Assembly (NCBI GenBank): GCA_947627155.1
Contig: CANQUX010000012.1
Location: 1-49,108, forward strand
DNA length: 49,108 nt
Direction of reading: 5' to 3'
Source of the DNA: an uncultured Alphaproteobacteria bacterium
Lineage (GTDB): Bacteria; Pseudomonadota; Alphaproteobacteria; CAAHEQ01; UBA3637
Shown here: piece by piece, positions 18,167-25,969 of the stretch
How the letters are laid out: every line of letters begins with the position of its first letter
How positions within the stretch are numbered: position 1 is the stretch's first letter
The notes under the pieces: generated by a model
Seen by the model: only the letters and a program-made list of their open reading frames with translations
Told to the model about the DNA's origin: nothing
Database searches by the model: none
Position numbers and translations under genes: made by a program

Positions 18167-18838
18167 ATGAGTAAAGCAATCGGATCGGTGCTTGGAACAA
18201 ACGTGAAAGCAGATACAAGCGCCGCTCAAAATTATTATAATTATTTAAACAATATTGATACATCGGCTGCCGATCAGGCAACAAAATCAATGGCTGACGA
18301 GGCGTTGCGCCTGTCGGAAAATTTATCGGATTTACCGGATTATCAATTTCATTTGGACACGTCCGATGCGGCTGCACAACGTGCGGAAAATGCCGTGTTT
18401 CAATCGTATGTCGATAAATTACAGCCCTTACATGAAAAGCAAACGGCTGATTTGGAAACAAAGTTGGCCAATCAGGGATTAAGTGTCGGCAGTCAAGCCT
18501 ATCAACGGGCCATGAACGATTTGACCGAGCAACAAAATGCGTCGTTAAATCAGGCGGCTTATAACAGCGTGACAGCCGGACAGGAGGCCTATAACAATTA
18601 TTTGAAAAATCAATTGTTGGGCGCAAACTATACCAACACGGCGCGTCAGGATTATTTGAACAATATTTACGCATTGTTGCAAAATTCGCCCACGAATTAT
18701 GAAAAGCAGTTAAATATGTATGCCGTTCAAAACGGTATGGCACAGCAACGCGCCAATGCTCGTCAACAAAGCTTTAACAACACGATGGATGTTGTTTCCG
18801 GTTTGTTGCAGACGGGCGGCTTTTTGGCCGGATTATAA
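18167..18838 (+). CDS. Internal virion protein, helical
   Basis: A 223-residue, Ala/Asn/Gln-rich, almost entirely helical protein. The segment ETKLANQGLSVGSQAYQRAM is typical of a conserved podophage virion protein encoded after the tail genes. The C-terminus ends in a Gly/Leu-rich stretch (VVSGLLQTGGFLAGL) that may insert into membrane, as in ejection proteins. The start at 18167 has AGAAGGAGA at ideal spacing. An in-frame ATG at 18113 is rejected. It is probably an internal protein ejected with the DNA. Confidence 0.6.
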   Translation: MSKAIGSVLGTNVKADTSAAQNYYNYLNNIDTSAADQATKSMADEALRLSENLSDLPDYQFHLDTSDAAAQRAENAVFQSYVDKLQPLHEKQTADLETKLANQGLSVGSQAYQRAMNDLTEQQNASLNQAAYNSVTAGQEAYNNYLKNQLLGANYTNTARQDYLNNIYALLQNSPTNYEKQLNMYAVQNGMAQQRANARQQSFNNTMDVVSGLLQTGGFLAGL

Positions 18839-18850
18839 AAAGGAGGAAAC

Positions 18851-19435
18851 ATGTATCGAAAAACACAGGTCAGTGATTTGATCAATATTGCCAAAATGGC
18901 ACCCCAACCCATGGATATGACGTCATTATCCGCATTACCGCAGGCTTTTGTCAGCGGGTTAACGCAGGGACGACAATATGCGCAAGCCAAAATGAAAGAA
19001 CAGGCATTTGCGGCGGAACAAATGAGAAAAAATCAAGAATTTTTGAAAAATCTTATTTATTCTGACAATCCGTATATGCGGCAAAATCGGGTTGTTAAAC
19101 AAACAAGTGCGCCGCAAAGAACGCTTTCGAAGCAAACGGAACAGGAAAACGTTTCCGCCCCGCTGTTGAACGAGCCGTCAATGAGTCGTGAAAATGGTTT
19201 ATATTCCTATCAAGCCGTTAACGAAAACGGCAATGCCGTTTTTTCTCAACCTTCTTATTTAACGCCGAATGAGCCGAGTGTTTTTTCGGATTATTCGAAT
19301 GAGGCGGACAATGTGCCGGAAAATATGGGTGATTCGGTTCATTTTATGCAAACGGTTTTAAGCCCGAATACAACCTTATCGGCCGATCAGGAAAAAGCAT
19401 TGTTGCTTCAAAACAGTGGCTTTCGCTCCATATAA
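18851..19435 (+). CDS. Putative internal virion/ejection protein
   Basis: A 194-residue protein, 12 bp after the previous gene, with an excellent AAGGAGG site. The N-terminal 80 residues are helical (SALPQAFVSGLTQGRQYAQAKMKEQAF), the usual start of phage proteins that accompany the ejection apparatus. The middle and C-terminus are low-complexity, rich in Ser, Asn, Pro and Gln. Function is inferred only from position and composition. Confidence 0.5.
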   Translation: MYRKTQVSDLINIAKMAPQPMDMTSLSALPQAFVSGLTQGRQYAQAKMKEQAFAAEQMRKNQEFLKNLIYSDNPYMRQNRVVKQTSAPQRTLSKQTEQENVSAPLLNEPSMSRENGLYSYQAVNENGNAVFSQPSYLTPNEPSVFSDYSNEADNVPENMGDSVHFMQTVLSPNTTLSADQEKALLLQNSGFRSI

Positions 19436-19471
19436 TCGGTTCAAAAACAGTGTCTGTTAACGGAGGAAAAT

Positions 19472-19711
19472 ATGCCAAAATCAATGGACAAATTTTATGA
19501 ACTGCTGCATAAAACCATAACCGGTATTTTAATTCCGGTTGTTGTTTATTTGTTGGGTGAAATTCATGATATTCAAAAAGAAGTGTCAATTTTTGAATTG
19601 CGTGTCGCCAAAGAATCGGTGCAATATGCCATGCGATCGGATATCGTGCGTGTCGAAACAAAAATTGATGAACTTAAAACACTTATTATTCAGGAGATAA
19701 AGAAAAAATGA
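19472..19711 (+). CDS. Small membrane protein, possible holin or spanin-like
   Basis: A 79-residue protein. One membrane segment (TGILIPVVVYLLGEI, about residues 17-31) is followed by a 45-residue helical, charged domain. GGAGG precedes the start, and its stop overlaps the lysozyme start (ATGA). Position directly before a lysozyme is typical of lysis accessory proteins, but a single-membrane-pass holin cannot be distinguished from other lysis proteins by sequence alone. Confidence 0.5.
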   Translation: MPKSMDKFYELLHKTITGILIPVVVYLLGEIHDIQKEVSIFELRVAKESVQYAMRSDIVRVETKIDELKTLIIQEIKKK

Positions 19712-20136
19712 CATCGGCGGTTACATCGGCTTTAAAACAACGTGTTTTACGGCACGAAGGATTGCGTTTAAAGGTTTATACCTGTCCGCGCGGCAAGCTG
19801 ACAATCGGTATCGGGCGGAATTTACAAGATAACGGTATTACCCGTTCGGAAGCTTTTTATTTGCTCGAAAATGATTTAAAACGCGCCGAATCGGATTGTC
19901 AAAATGCTTTTTCATGGTTTGAAAAATTAGATGCCGTACGACGCGGTGTTATCATTGAAATGGTTTTTAATTTGGGTTTTCAAGGCTTTTTAGGCTTTCG
20001 TCGGTTAATAAAGGCTTTGGCAATACAAGATTTTGACACGGCCGCTCGGGAAATGTGCAACAGTCACTGGGCGGTTCAGGTGGGTCATCGTGCCGAAAAA
20101 CTGGCACGAATTATGCAAACGGGAAAGGAGGTGTGA
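19708..20136 (+). CDS. Phage lysozyme (GH24 endolysin)
   Basis: A 142-residue muramidase that cleaves the glycan backbone of peptidoglycan. The motif HEGLRLKVYTCPRGKLTIGIG gives the catalytic arrangement Glu17, eight residues, Cys26, five residues, Thr32. Cys in place of the T4 Asp is common in endolysins of this family. The later VFNLGFQGFLGFRRLIKAL fits the family's C-terminal lobe. There is no signal or anchor sequence, so release should depend on a holin. Overlaps the previous gene; the next starts 2 bp after the stop. Length is normal and the frame intact. Confidence 0.88.
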   Translation: MTSAVTSALKQRVLRHEGLRLKVYTCPRGKLTIGIGRNLQDNGITRSEAFYLLENDLKRAESDCQNAFSWFEKLDAVRRGVIIEMVFNLGFQGFLGFRRLIKALAIQDFDTAAREMCNSHWAVQVGHRAEKLARIMQTGKEV

Positions 20137-20137
20137 A

Positions 20138-20281
20138 ATGAAAGAGCGGTTATGGGCTTATTTAAAAAACAATCGCAAAAAAATAATTACGTTTCTTATT
20201 GCCGGTATTTTGGCGGCAGCGGGTGTTGTTGCCGACAGTACGGTGATTGAAAATTCAATCGGTATGATTTTGGGATTTTAA
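20138..20281 (+). CDS. 47-residue membrane protein, holin candidate
   Basis: A short protein with a basic N-terminus (MKERLWAYLKNNRKK) and one hydrophobic segment (IITFLIAGILAAAGVVA), then a short polar C-terminus. AAAGGAGGT directly precedes the ATG at 20138, one of the strongest ribosome-binding sites in the window; the open frame extends further upstream but only through the lysozyme gene. Last gene of operon C. Together with the protein at 19472 it could form the membrane part of the lysis system. Confidence 0.55.
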   Translation: MKERLWAYLKNNRKKIITFLIAGILAAAGVVADSTVIENSIGMILGF

Positions 20282-20324
20282 AGTCAAAAGGGGCAGGATG
20301 GGAGATGAAGGAAGATTTTTTTCC

Positions 20325-20415
20325 ATGCGCCTGCTTCAAGAGTTCGAGCCTCTGGCTTCCACCTTTTAAAAAAAAGCAGACTGATGTCTGCTTTTTTTGG
20401 TGGGCGCGCAGAGGC
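20325..20415. repeat. Direct repeat A containing the 3' end of tRNA-Lys
   Basis: A 91-bp unit nearly identical to 20548-20636. It contains a plus-strand tRNA-like 3' half (GAGTTCGAGCCTCTGG...CCACC), a bidirectional hairpin (AAAGCAGAC/GTCTGCTTT, both flanked by A/T runs) and, at 20398-20415, an exact copy of the last 18 nt of tRNA-Lys including CCA. The sequence between the two units holds a hairpin (GCATTGAT/ATCAATGC) and a terminator-like stem (AAAAAAGCAAA/TTTGCTTTTTT). Confidence 0.75.
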
Positions 20416-20547
20416 ACGCATTGATAACAATCAATGCTTCGTGCAACAGCATCTAAATAAAAACATCGGTTTACTGAAGTAACCCTTGTTTTTATAAGAT
20501 GATGTTGGGCTGGCAAAGAAAAAAGCAAAGCAATTTGCTTTTTTCTC

Positions 20548-20618
20548 ATGCGCCCTCTTACGAGTTCGAGCCTTTGGCTTCCACCTTTAAAAAAAAGCAG
20601 ACTGATGTCTGCTTTTTT

Positions 20619-20636
<18 letters not shown>
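20548..20636. repeat. Direct repeat B overlapping tRNA-Lys
   Basis: Second copy of the unit at 20325-20415. Its right end is the genuine 3' end of the tRNA-Lys gene. The hairpin AAAAAAGCAGAC/GTCTGCTTTTTTT within it serves as the tRNA terminator on the minus strand. The left half again resembles a tRNA T-arm and acceptor in the opposite orientation. Confidence 0.75.
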
Positions 20637-20694
<58 letters not shown>

Positions 20695-20705
20695 CCGATG
20701 CTCCC

Positions 20706-20734
20706 TTTATACGCTTTTTTGTTTTTAATTGCAA
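20706..20734 (-). promoter_or_regulatory. Promoter of tRNA-Lys
   Basis: On the minus strand: TTGCAA, a 17-bp spacer, then TATAAA, about 11 bp before the tRNA 5' end. Confidence 0.6.
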
Positions 20735-20893
20735 GTTTTTTTTCATGTCCTTTCATTTTTTGTCACGTATTCTGCTCTTTTTAAGCGGTTCAAGAAGAAA
20801 AGAAGGAGATAAAAAAACAAATTTTTTATATTTATGTAAAACTTTAATATATTAAAATAATTATTTGTATATTAACAATTTAACGGATATATA

Positions 20894-21124
20894 ATGTCGT
20901 ACATTACTCGAATGTTTACCCCCTTTCAATTACCGGACGGCAGTGAAGCTGCCTGCACAGGGGACATTGATGCCTATTTACGTCGCACCGGGCTGACGTT
21001 GGCATCGGATTATTCACCCGAAACGCGAAAAGCGATTCGATTTGCTCGGGAAAAGGCGGTGCGGGATACACTCTTTGCATCATTTATTCATCAATATCAA
21101 AGGAAAATATGGAATGAAAAATAA
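20894..21124 (+). CDS. Small protein at the head of the fibre operon
   Basis: A 76-residue soluble protein with an Arg-rich helical C-terminal half. No family recognised. The ribosome-binding site is weak (ACGGA), and a much better AAGGAG lies 78 bp upstream without a start codon. The stop overlaps the next start by 11 bp, so it is probably the first gene of the same transcript. About 200 bp of very A/T-rich DNA precede it, without phased CCG boxes. Confidence 0.55.
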   Translation: MSYITRMFTPFQLPDGSEAACTGDIDAYLRRTGLTLASDYSPETRKAIRFAREKAVRDTLFASFIHQYQRKIWNEK

Positions 21125-21965
21125 TCAATCAACACGAGAACTGTTACAACAGGCTTTAGATGAAGCCAAGCAACAGAATTTAACACAATCAACGGATCAA
21201 CAACAAATATCTGACGAGACGGAAAAGTCATCGGCGGATTTTGTTTCTTCCGGCAACAAGCGCTTGTTCAGCAAAGAATTTGCCGACAGATTATCTGAGC
21301 TTCCTTCCGATTGGCAGGACTATTTAACCGATTTGGAAGCGACTTACTTGAAAAATAAAGCCGCGCGGCGGGAAGAATTGGATCATTGGCTTGAACATTT
21401 GTTTGATTTAAGGGATATCGGTGTTTGTTGTCGAGCCGATGAATCCCCCCGCGAATGGGTTGAGAAAATGGCTTATGTTGAACATATGCTTTGTGCCAAT
21501 CCCGGACGTACGTTAGATATATTGGCGCGTCTGTATTTGAAACCGGCGCCGTCTTGTTCCGAATTTGCGCCGATTACGTTTTATTACAAAAAACGGTGTG
21601 AAGACAATGCCAAAGCGTGGCTTTGCAAATGTCTTTCCGAAAAGAATAAAGAAGGACATGCTTGTTTTCCGCACAAGGAAGAGGTTATTCCTTTAATTTT
21701 AGCTTTATTAAGTGCGCGATTGGCGCCCGATATTCGAAAAGCCTATGATATGGCGGTTTGGATGGATGAAAATACGCGTGCACAAATGATAGATGAAACC
21801 TTGAATGAGCGCATTCGTCAAAAAGCCGATGAAGCGCGTTTAGCCAGAGAAAAAAGCTTTTTAACACAAGGAACTTTCGGGAATTTTGGTGGGCAAAATA
21901 AAACGCAAAAATCCACGCGAGAACTTTTGGAAGAAGCTTTTCGCAAATATCATAGTGAATCATAA
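21114..21965 (+). CDS. Unknown protein with the same motif at both ends
   Basis: A 283-residue soluble protein. The start at 21114 follows AAAGGA and overlaps the previous gene. It opens with N-Q-STRELLQQALDEA and closes with K-STRELLEEAFRKY, the same short motif at both termini. The core is helical with several Cys (GVCCRADES, CANPGR, CKCLSEK). Position ahead of fibre genes in an otherwise virion-type neighbourhood suggests a phage origin; a scaffold-like or adaptor role is possible because short terminal peptides are used to bind coat or portal in some phages. That is inference. Confidence 0.55.
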   Translation: MKNNQSTRELLQQALDEAKQQNLTQSTDQQQISDETEKSSADFVSSGNKRLFSKEFADRLSELPSDWQDYLTDLEATYLKNKAARREELDHWLEHLFDLRDIGVCCRADESPREWVEKMAYVEHMLCANPGRTLDILARLYLKPAPSCSEFAPITFYYKKRCEDNAKAWLCKCLSEKNKEGHACFPHKEEVIPLILALLSARLAPDIRKAYDMAVWMDENTRAQMIDETLNERIRQKADEARLAREKSFLTQGTFGNFGGQNKTQKSTRELLEEAFRKYHSES

Positions 21966-21987
21966 CATTTTATGTTATTAACAATCG

Positions 21988-22021
21988 AGAGCGTTTGTTT
22001 TTAAATAACAAGCGCTCTTTT
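21988..22021 (+). terminator. Intrinsic terminator between the unknown gene and the fibre genes
   Basis: AGAGCGTTTGTT pairs with AACAAGCGCTCT (one wobble), followed by Ts. The fibre genes behind it have no evident promoter of their own, so it may be leaky. Confidence 0.7.
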
Positions 22022-22046
22022 ACATTATTTTTGAAGGAGGAAAAAA

Positions 22047-22844
22047 ATGCCATTTGACAGTGAAGGAAATTTTACACGTATTCATAATTGGGAAGAAGAC
22101 AGAATCAACGGCATTGAAATTGTAACGGATCATCATGATGCGGAAGATGATAATTTTGCCGATGCTTTAAATGAAACCTTTTTGCGAGACGGTCGTGTGC
22201 CGATGGAAAATCATTTAAATATGGGCGGATTTCGTGTTCAAAATTGCGGGCAGGCGGAATCGGATTCCGATTTGGTCACAAAACATCAGATGGATTCGTT
22301 TGTGGAAAACAAAGCGGGCGACATCATAACAAATTTAAATGCCGTATCGGATATCGGAGATATTAAAGCTTCCTTAATCAGTCAAAATCACGGACCGTGG
22401 TTGCTGTGTAACGGGCAGGCGGTATCCCGAACAGATTATGCGGATTTGTTTGAATTAATCGGAACAAAATTCGGTGCCGGTGATGGTTTTCAAACATTTA
22501 ACGTACCCGATTATCAGGGTAAGTTTTTGCGCGGAATGGGCGGTAATTCGGCGAATAATATTGCCTCGACCCAACAGGAGAGTGTGCCGTTAATCAATCA
22601 CCGACATATTGTGGCAATTGAAGCTCAAATGACGGATGGAGGCGGTAAGTTTATTACGCGTCTCTCCAACGGTTCTTCCGGTAACTATGATTATGCTTTG
22701 GGTTTAATGAATTCCGACCAGGAGCCGACCAAAGGTTATACGTCTTTGGCCGTACAAGAAGGACAATCGTCCGTCAGTGCGGGAGAGCATGTAACCCCGA
22801 TTAACCAAGCCGTTTACTTTTTTATTAAAGCAAAGAATATGTAA
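22047..22844 (+). CDS. Phage tail fibre/collar protein
   Basis: A 265-residue protein with a phage tail collar domain at about residues 107-165. The signature is GDIKASLI...GPWLLCNGQAVSRTDYADLF, then IGTKFGAGDGFQTFNVPDY and GKFLRGMGG. This domain is typical of short tail fibre tips. The C-terminus (HVTPINQAVYFFIKAKN) also matches the usual end of such fibres. GAAGGAGG precedes the start. First of four closely spaced fibre genes. Confidence 0.85.
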   Translation: MPFDSEGNFTRIHNWEEDRINGIEIVTDHHDAEDDNFADALNETFLRDGRVPMENHLNMGGFRVQNCGQAESDSDLVTKHQMDSFVENKAGDIITNLNAVSDIGDIKASLISQNHGPWLLCNGQAVSRTDYADLFELIGTKFGAGDGFQTFNVPDYQGKFLRGMGGNSANNIASTQQESVPLINHRHIVAIEAQMTDGGGKFITRLSNGSSGNYDYALGLMNSDQEPTKGYTSLAVQEGQSSVSAGEHVTPINQAVYFFIKAKNM

Positions 22845-22853
22845 GGAGAAAAC

Positions 22854-23201
22854 ATGAGCAATAAAGTTACGGAAAGAGAAATTTGGGTAACCCAAGGCGA
22901 TTCATTGCCGATTTTGCTTGATTTTCATCAAGATATTCGAGATGCGGAAATTAAAATGCAGGTTCGCGATGAAAAGGGAAATATTGTTATTGAAAAGAAA
23001 ACAACCGAGCATTTGAATCCCGTTAAAGGACTCAGTCTGCTTCAATTAACGGGAAGTGATACAAATATTCCCGTGGGACGTTATGTCACGGATATGGAAA
23101 TTATTTTCATTGACGGCACGCGCTATACATTTTATCCGGCACATGTGGGAACCATCGGCTGTTTTCATGTTGTCAGTCAGATTACAAAGGAGGATTTATG
23201 A
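22854..23201 (+). CDS. Small beta-rich fibre-operon protein
   Basis: A 115-residue protein predicted to be mostly beta strands (IWVTQGDSLPILLDF, IKMQVRDEKGNIVIEKK, GRYVTDMEIIFIDGTRYTF). This resembles the small N-terminal Ig-like or BppU-like modules of phage baseplates and fibres that dock receptor-binding proteins. AAGGAG precedes the start. The stop overlaps the next gene by 4 bp (ATGA). Function is inferred from fold pattern and position. Confidence 0.55.
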   Translation: MSNKVTEREIWVTQGDSLPILLDFHQDIRDAEIKMQVRDEKGNIVIEKKTTEHLNPVKGLSLLQLTGSDTNIPVGRYVTDMEIIFIDGTRYTFYPAHVGTIGCFHVVSQITKEDL

Positions 23202-25612
23202 AACAAAATGTTGATATGATGACAAAATATTTGTCAGTTGATATCGGGCCGGAGGTGATGCGTGTGAATACCGACGGTGTGTGGGTTCGTTCCGGTCGTG
23301 ATGAAATTGAACATTTTATTGAACAGCAGGTGAAACCGGATATTCAATCTTTTACGGAGGAAAAAAAGGAATTATTTAATCAAAATGCTGTTCAAAAGAC
23401 AACCGATTTCAATGAAAATGCCGAAACACAAACAAATGCGTTTAATGAAAATGCGGCACAACAAACAAATGCATTTAATGAAAACGTCGACAAGCAAACG
23501 CAAACCTTTGATTCGCATTGTGCTGAAAAAACAGATGAATTTGATACGCATGTCACCGAAAAAACGGCTGATTTTGATGAAAACGCCACAGCCAAAACAA
23601 CGGCATTTGATGAAAATGCCGCGCAAAAGAGCAGTGATTTCAACAAAAATGCCGAAACACAAACAAATGCGTTTAATGAAAATGCGGTGCAGCAAACAGA
23701 GGTATTTAACGAAAACGCTGAAAAACAAAGGCAAACCTTTGATTCGCATTGTGCTGAAAAAACAGATGAATTTGATGCGCATGTCACTGAAAAAACGGCT
23801 GATTTTGATGAAAACGCCACGACTAAAACAACGGCTTTTGATGAAAATGCCGCGCAAAAGAGCAGTGATTTCAACAAAAATGCCGAAACACAAATGAATG
23901 CGTTTAATCAAAATGCAGAACAGCAAACAGCGGCATTTAACAAAAACGCCGAAGAGCAAACGCAAACATTTGATTCGCATTGTGCTGAAAAAACAAATGC
24001 CTTTGATACGCATGTCACCGAAAAAACGGCTGATTTTGATGAAAATGCCACAGCCAAAACAACGGCATTTGATGAAAATGCCACGCAAAAGAGCAGTGAT
24101 TTCAACAAAAATGCCGAAACACAAACGCAAGCGTTTAATGAAAACGCAGCACAACAAACAACCGATTTCAACGAAAATGCCGAAACACAAACAAATGCGT
24201 TTAATCAAACTGTGCAAACACAAATCAATGAAGTAAATGATTTGGCAAAACAGGCACAACAATCTGCCGATAATGCCGCATCATCCGCTTCATCGGCCGA
24301 AATGAATGCCGCAACGGCCACGCAAAAGGCAACGGAGGCAGAAACATCTGCCGCAGAGGCGGCAAAAAGCGCTCAAACGGCAAATGAGTCGACAAGCGGT
24401 ATTGAAGAAAGTGTTGCTGTTGCCCGAGAAAGTGCTTCCGCAGCAGCTGCTTCGGCTGCAACGGCCACGCAAAAGGCAACGGAGGCAGAAACATCTGCCG
24501 TAGAGGCGGCAAAAAGCGCTCAAACGGCAAGTGAATCGGCAAGCGGTATTGAAGAAAGTGTTACTGCCGCCCGAGAAAGTGCTTCCGCAGCGGCTGCTTC
24601 GGCCGCAACGACCACGCAAAAGGCAACGGAGGCGGCAACATCTGCCGCAGAGGCGGCAAAAAGCGCTCAAACGGCAAGTGAGTCGGCAAGCGGTATTGAA
24701 GAAAGTGTTACTGCCGCTCGAGAAAGTGCTTCCGCGGCCTCGGCTTCGGCTGCAACAGCCACGCAAAAGGCAACGGAGGCAGCAACATCTGCCGGAAATG
24801 CGGCAGACAGTGCCTCGTTGGCCTCAACATCTGCAGCAGATGCCGATAAAAGTGCCAAAGCAGCAGCTGCGGCTGTTGCTGATATTGCGGATACGGCAGC
24901 TTCGGCCGCAACGGCTACGCAAAAGGCAACGGAGGCGGCAGCATCTGCCGCAGAGGCAGCTTCTTCGGCAAATGAGGCCAGGTTATGGGCAATCGGAACG
25001 CCCGAGGAGCAAACACAAGGATCTGCACAGTTTTGGGCGGAGAAAGCAAAACAGAATGCCAGCACAAATTTACCCGAAGCCACGGAAAGTGTTAAAGGGG
25101 TTATTGCTTTGGCAACGGCTGCTATGGCCGAAGAAGGAACCGATTCCCAAACAGCAATGACTCCGTGGACAACAATGCGGTATTATGTTTCATTGGGTAC
25201 GAAGCAAACAATTACCGGAGAAAAAACTTTTAGCGGTAATGTAACCTTTAAATCCAAAGTAACGATACCTGCCGTGGATATAACTTCCAATGCAAATGAA
25301 GTTGCGTCAACGAAATTTGTTCGCGAATTCGGGTATAAAGGTTACGGAATGAATGCACCGAACTTTAAAAGCAGTATTTCATTCAGTGGCAGTTATGTTA
25401 CAACAACAAACGGATATCTTATTGTGGCTGCCAATGTAACAGGTTCACAAACAGCAGAGGTCACCGTTGACGGAAAGTGTGTTTTTGAATTTAATCCTTG
25501 GGGAAATGATAAGGTTCAAGTTTTAAGAACGGTTATTCCTGTTGCTGCGGGTGTGACTATTGAGGCAAAAGAGTGTTCCTGCACCTTAATGTCATGTAAA
25601 AACAATGTTTAA
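23198..25612 (+). CDS. Long tail fibre with two types of coiled-coil repeats
   Basis: An 804-residue fibre. Residues about 1-60 form the attachment head. About 65-340 consist of 11-residue repeats (such as TNAFNENAAQQ), organised in 77-residue blocks of seven hendecads; the 231-bp period is visible at 23621, 23852 and 24083. About 370-600 are Ala-rich heptads in 49-residue blocks (147-bp period, for example 24311 and 24458). The end contains LWAIGTPEEQTQGSAQFWAEKA, a strand-rich part (TKQTITGEKTFSGNVTFKS) and a globular C-terminal domain with several Cys that probably binds the receptor. The mixed hendecad/heptad design should give a trimeric shaft that changes twist midway. The repeats are in-frame and coding, not a CRISPR. 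Confidence 0.85.
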   Translation: MKQNVDMMTKYLSVDIGPEVMRVNTDGVWVRSGRDEIEHFIEQQVKPDIQSFTEEKKELFNQNAVQKTTDFNENAETQTNAFNENAAQQTNAFNENVDKQTQTFDSHCAEKTDEFDTHVTEKTADFDENATAKTTAFDENAAQKSSDFNKNAETQTNAFNENAVQQTEVFNENAEKQRQTFDSHCAEKTDEFDAHVTEKTADFDENATTKTTAFDENAAQKSSDFNKNAETQMNAFNQNAEQQTAAFNKNAEEQTQTFDSHCAEKTNAFDTHVTEKTADFDENATAKTTAFDENATQKSSDFNKNAETQTQAFNENAAQQTTDFNENAETQTNAFNQTVQTQINEVNDLAKQAQQSADNAASSASSAEMNAATATQKATEAETSAAEAAKSAQTANESTSGIEESVAVARESASAAAASAATATQKATEAETSAVEAAKSAQTASESASGIEESVTAARESASAAAASAATTTQKATEAATSAAEAAKSAQTASESASGIEESVTAARESASAASASAATATQKATEAATSAGNAADSASLASTSAADADKSAKAAAAAVADIADTAASAATATQKATEAAASAAEAASSANEARLWAIGTPEEQTQGSAQFWAEKAKQNASTNLPEATESVKGVIALATAAMAEEGTDSQTAMTPWTTMRYYVSLGTKQTITGEKTFSGNVTFKSKVTIPAVDITSNANEVASTKFVREFGYKGYGMNAPNFKSSISFSGSYVTTTNGYLIVAANVTGSQTAEVTVDGKCVFEFNPWGNDKVQVLRTVIPVAAGVTIEAKECSCTLMSCKNNV

Positions 25613-25624
25613 AGGAGAGAAAAA

Positions 25625-25969
25625 ATGAAAAAATACGCAAAAATTTTGGATGAAAAAACGCAAAGATGCGCTGTTTTAATTGATGACGACGCTATTGATG
25701 AATCGCTAATCAATGAGGGATTTGCCTGGCAAGAGGTTGAACAAGGATATGATTATAATTGGTATATTCAAGGCTTTGCGCCTTCAAAACCGCAGTCTCT
25801 CATCAACAAAGAACGGGTTTATGAGTTATTGCGACAGCTTAAAGAAACCGATTATGTGGCCGTCAAAATTGCCGAAGGGGCGGCCACAAAAGAAGAATAT
25901 GCCGAAATCATTTCAAATCGTCAAAAATGGCGTGATGAAATCAATCTGTTGCAAGCATCAATTCATTAA
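25625..25969 (+). CDS. Probable tail fibre assembly protein
   Basis: A 114-residue protein right after the long fibre, where phages usually encode a fibre chaperone or assembly factor. The start of the sequence (YAKILDEKTQRCAVLIDDDA) and the C-terminal VKIAEGAATKEEYAEIISNRQKWRDEIN resemble small tail proteins of that type. AAAGGAGAG precedes the ATG. The stop overlaps the end of the convergent uup gene by 4 bp, showing that the virion operon abuts a housekeeping gene without spacer. Confidence 0.6.
   Translation: MKKYAKILDEKTQRCAVLIDDDAIDESLINEGFAWQEVEQGYDYNWYIQGFAPSKPQSLINKERVYELLRQLKETDYVAVKIAEGAATKEEYAEIISNRQKWRDEINLLQASIH

Noticed and set aside
8837-20281. A single contiguous prophage spanning 8.8-26 kb
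   Set aside because: It lacks integrase, repressor and replication genes, contains an opposed glycosyltransferase and a tRNA gene, and its portal and terminase genes lie 18 kb further on beyond clear housekeeping genes.
23390-24970. Regular direct repeats that could suggest a CRISPR array
   Set aside because: The 231-bp and 147-bp periods are in-frame, lack repeat-spacer structure and encode coiled coils of a tail fibre.
23392-25083. Long antisense open frames opposite the fibre gene
   Set aside because: They arise from the repetitive codon use of the fibre and have Cys/Leu/Arg-rich artificial composition without start signals.
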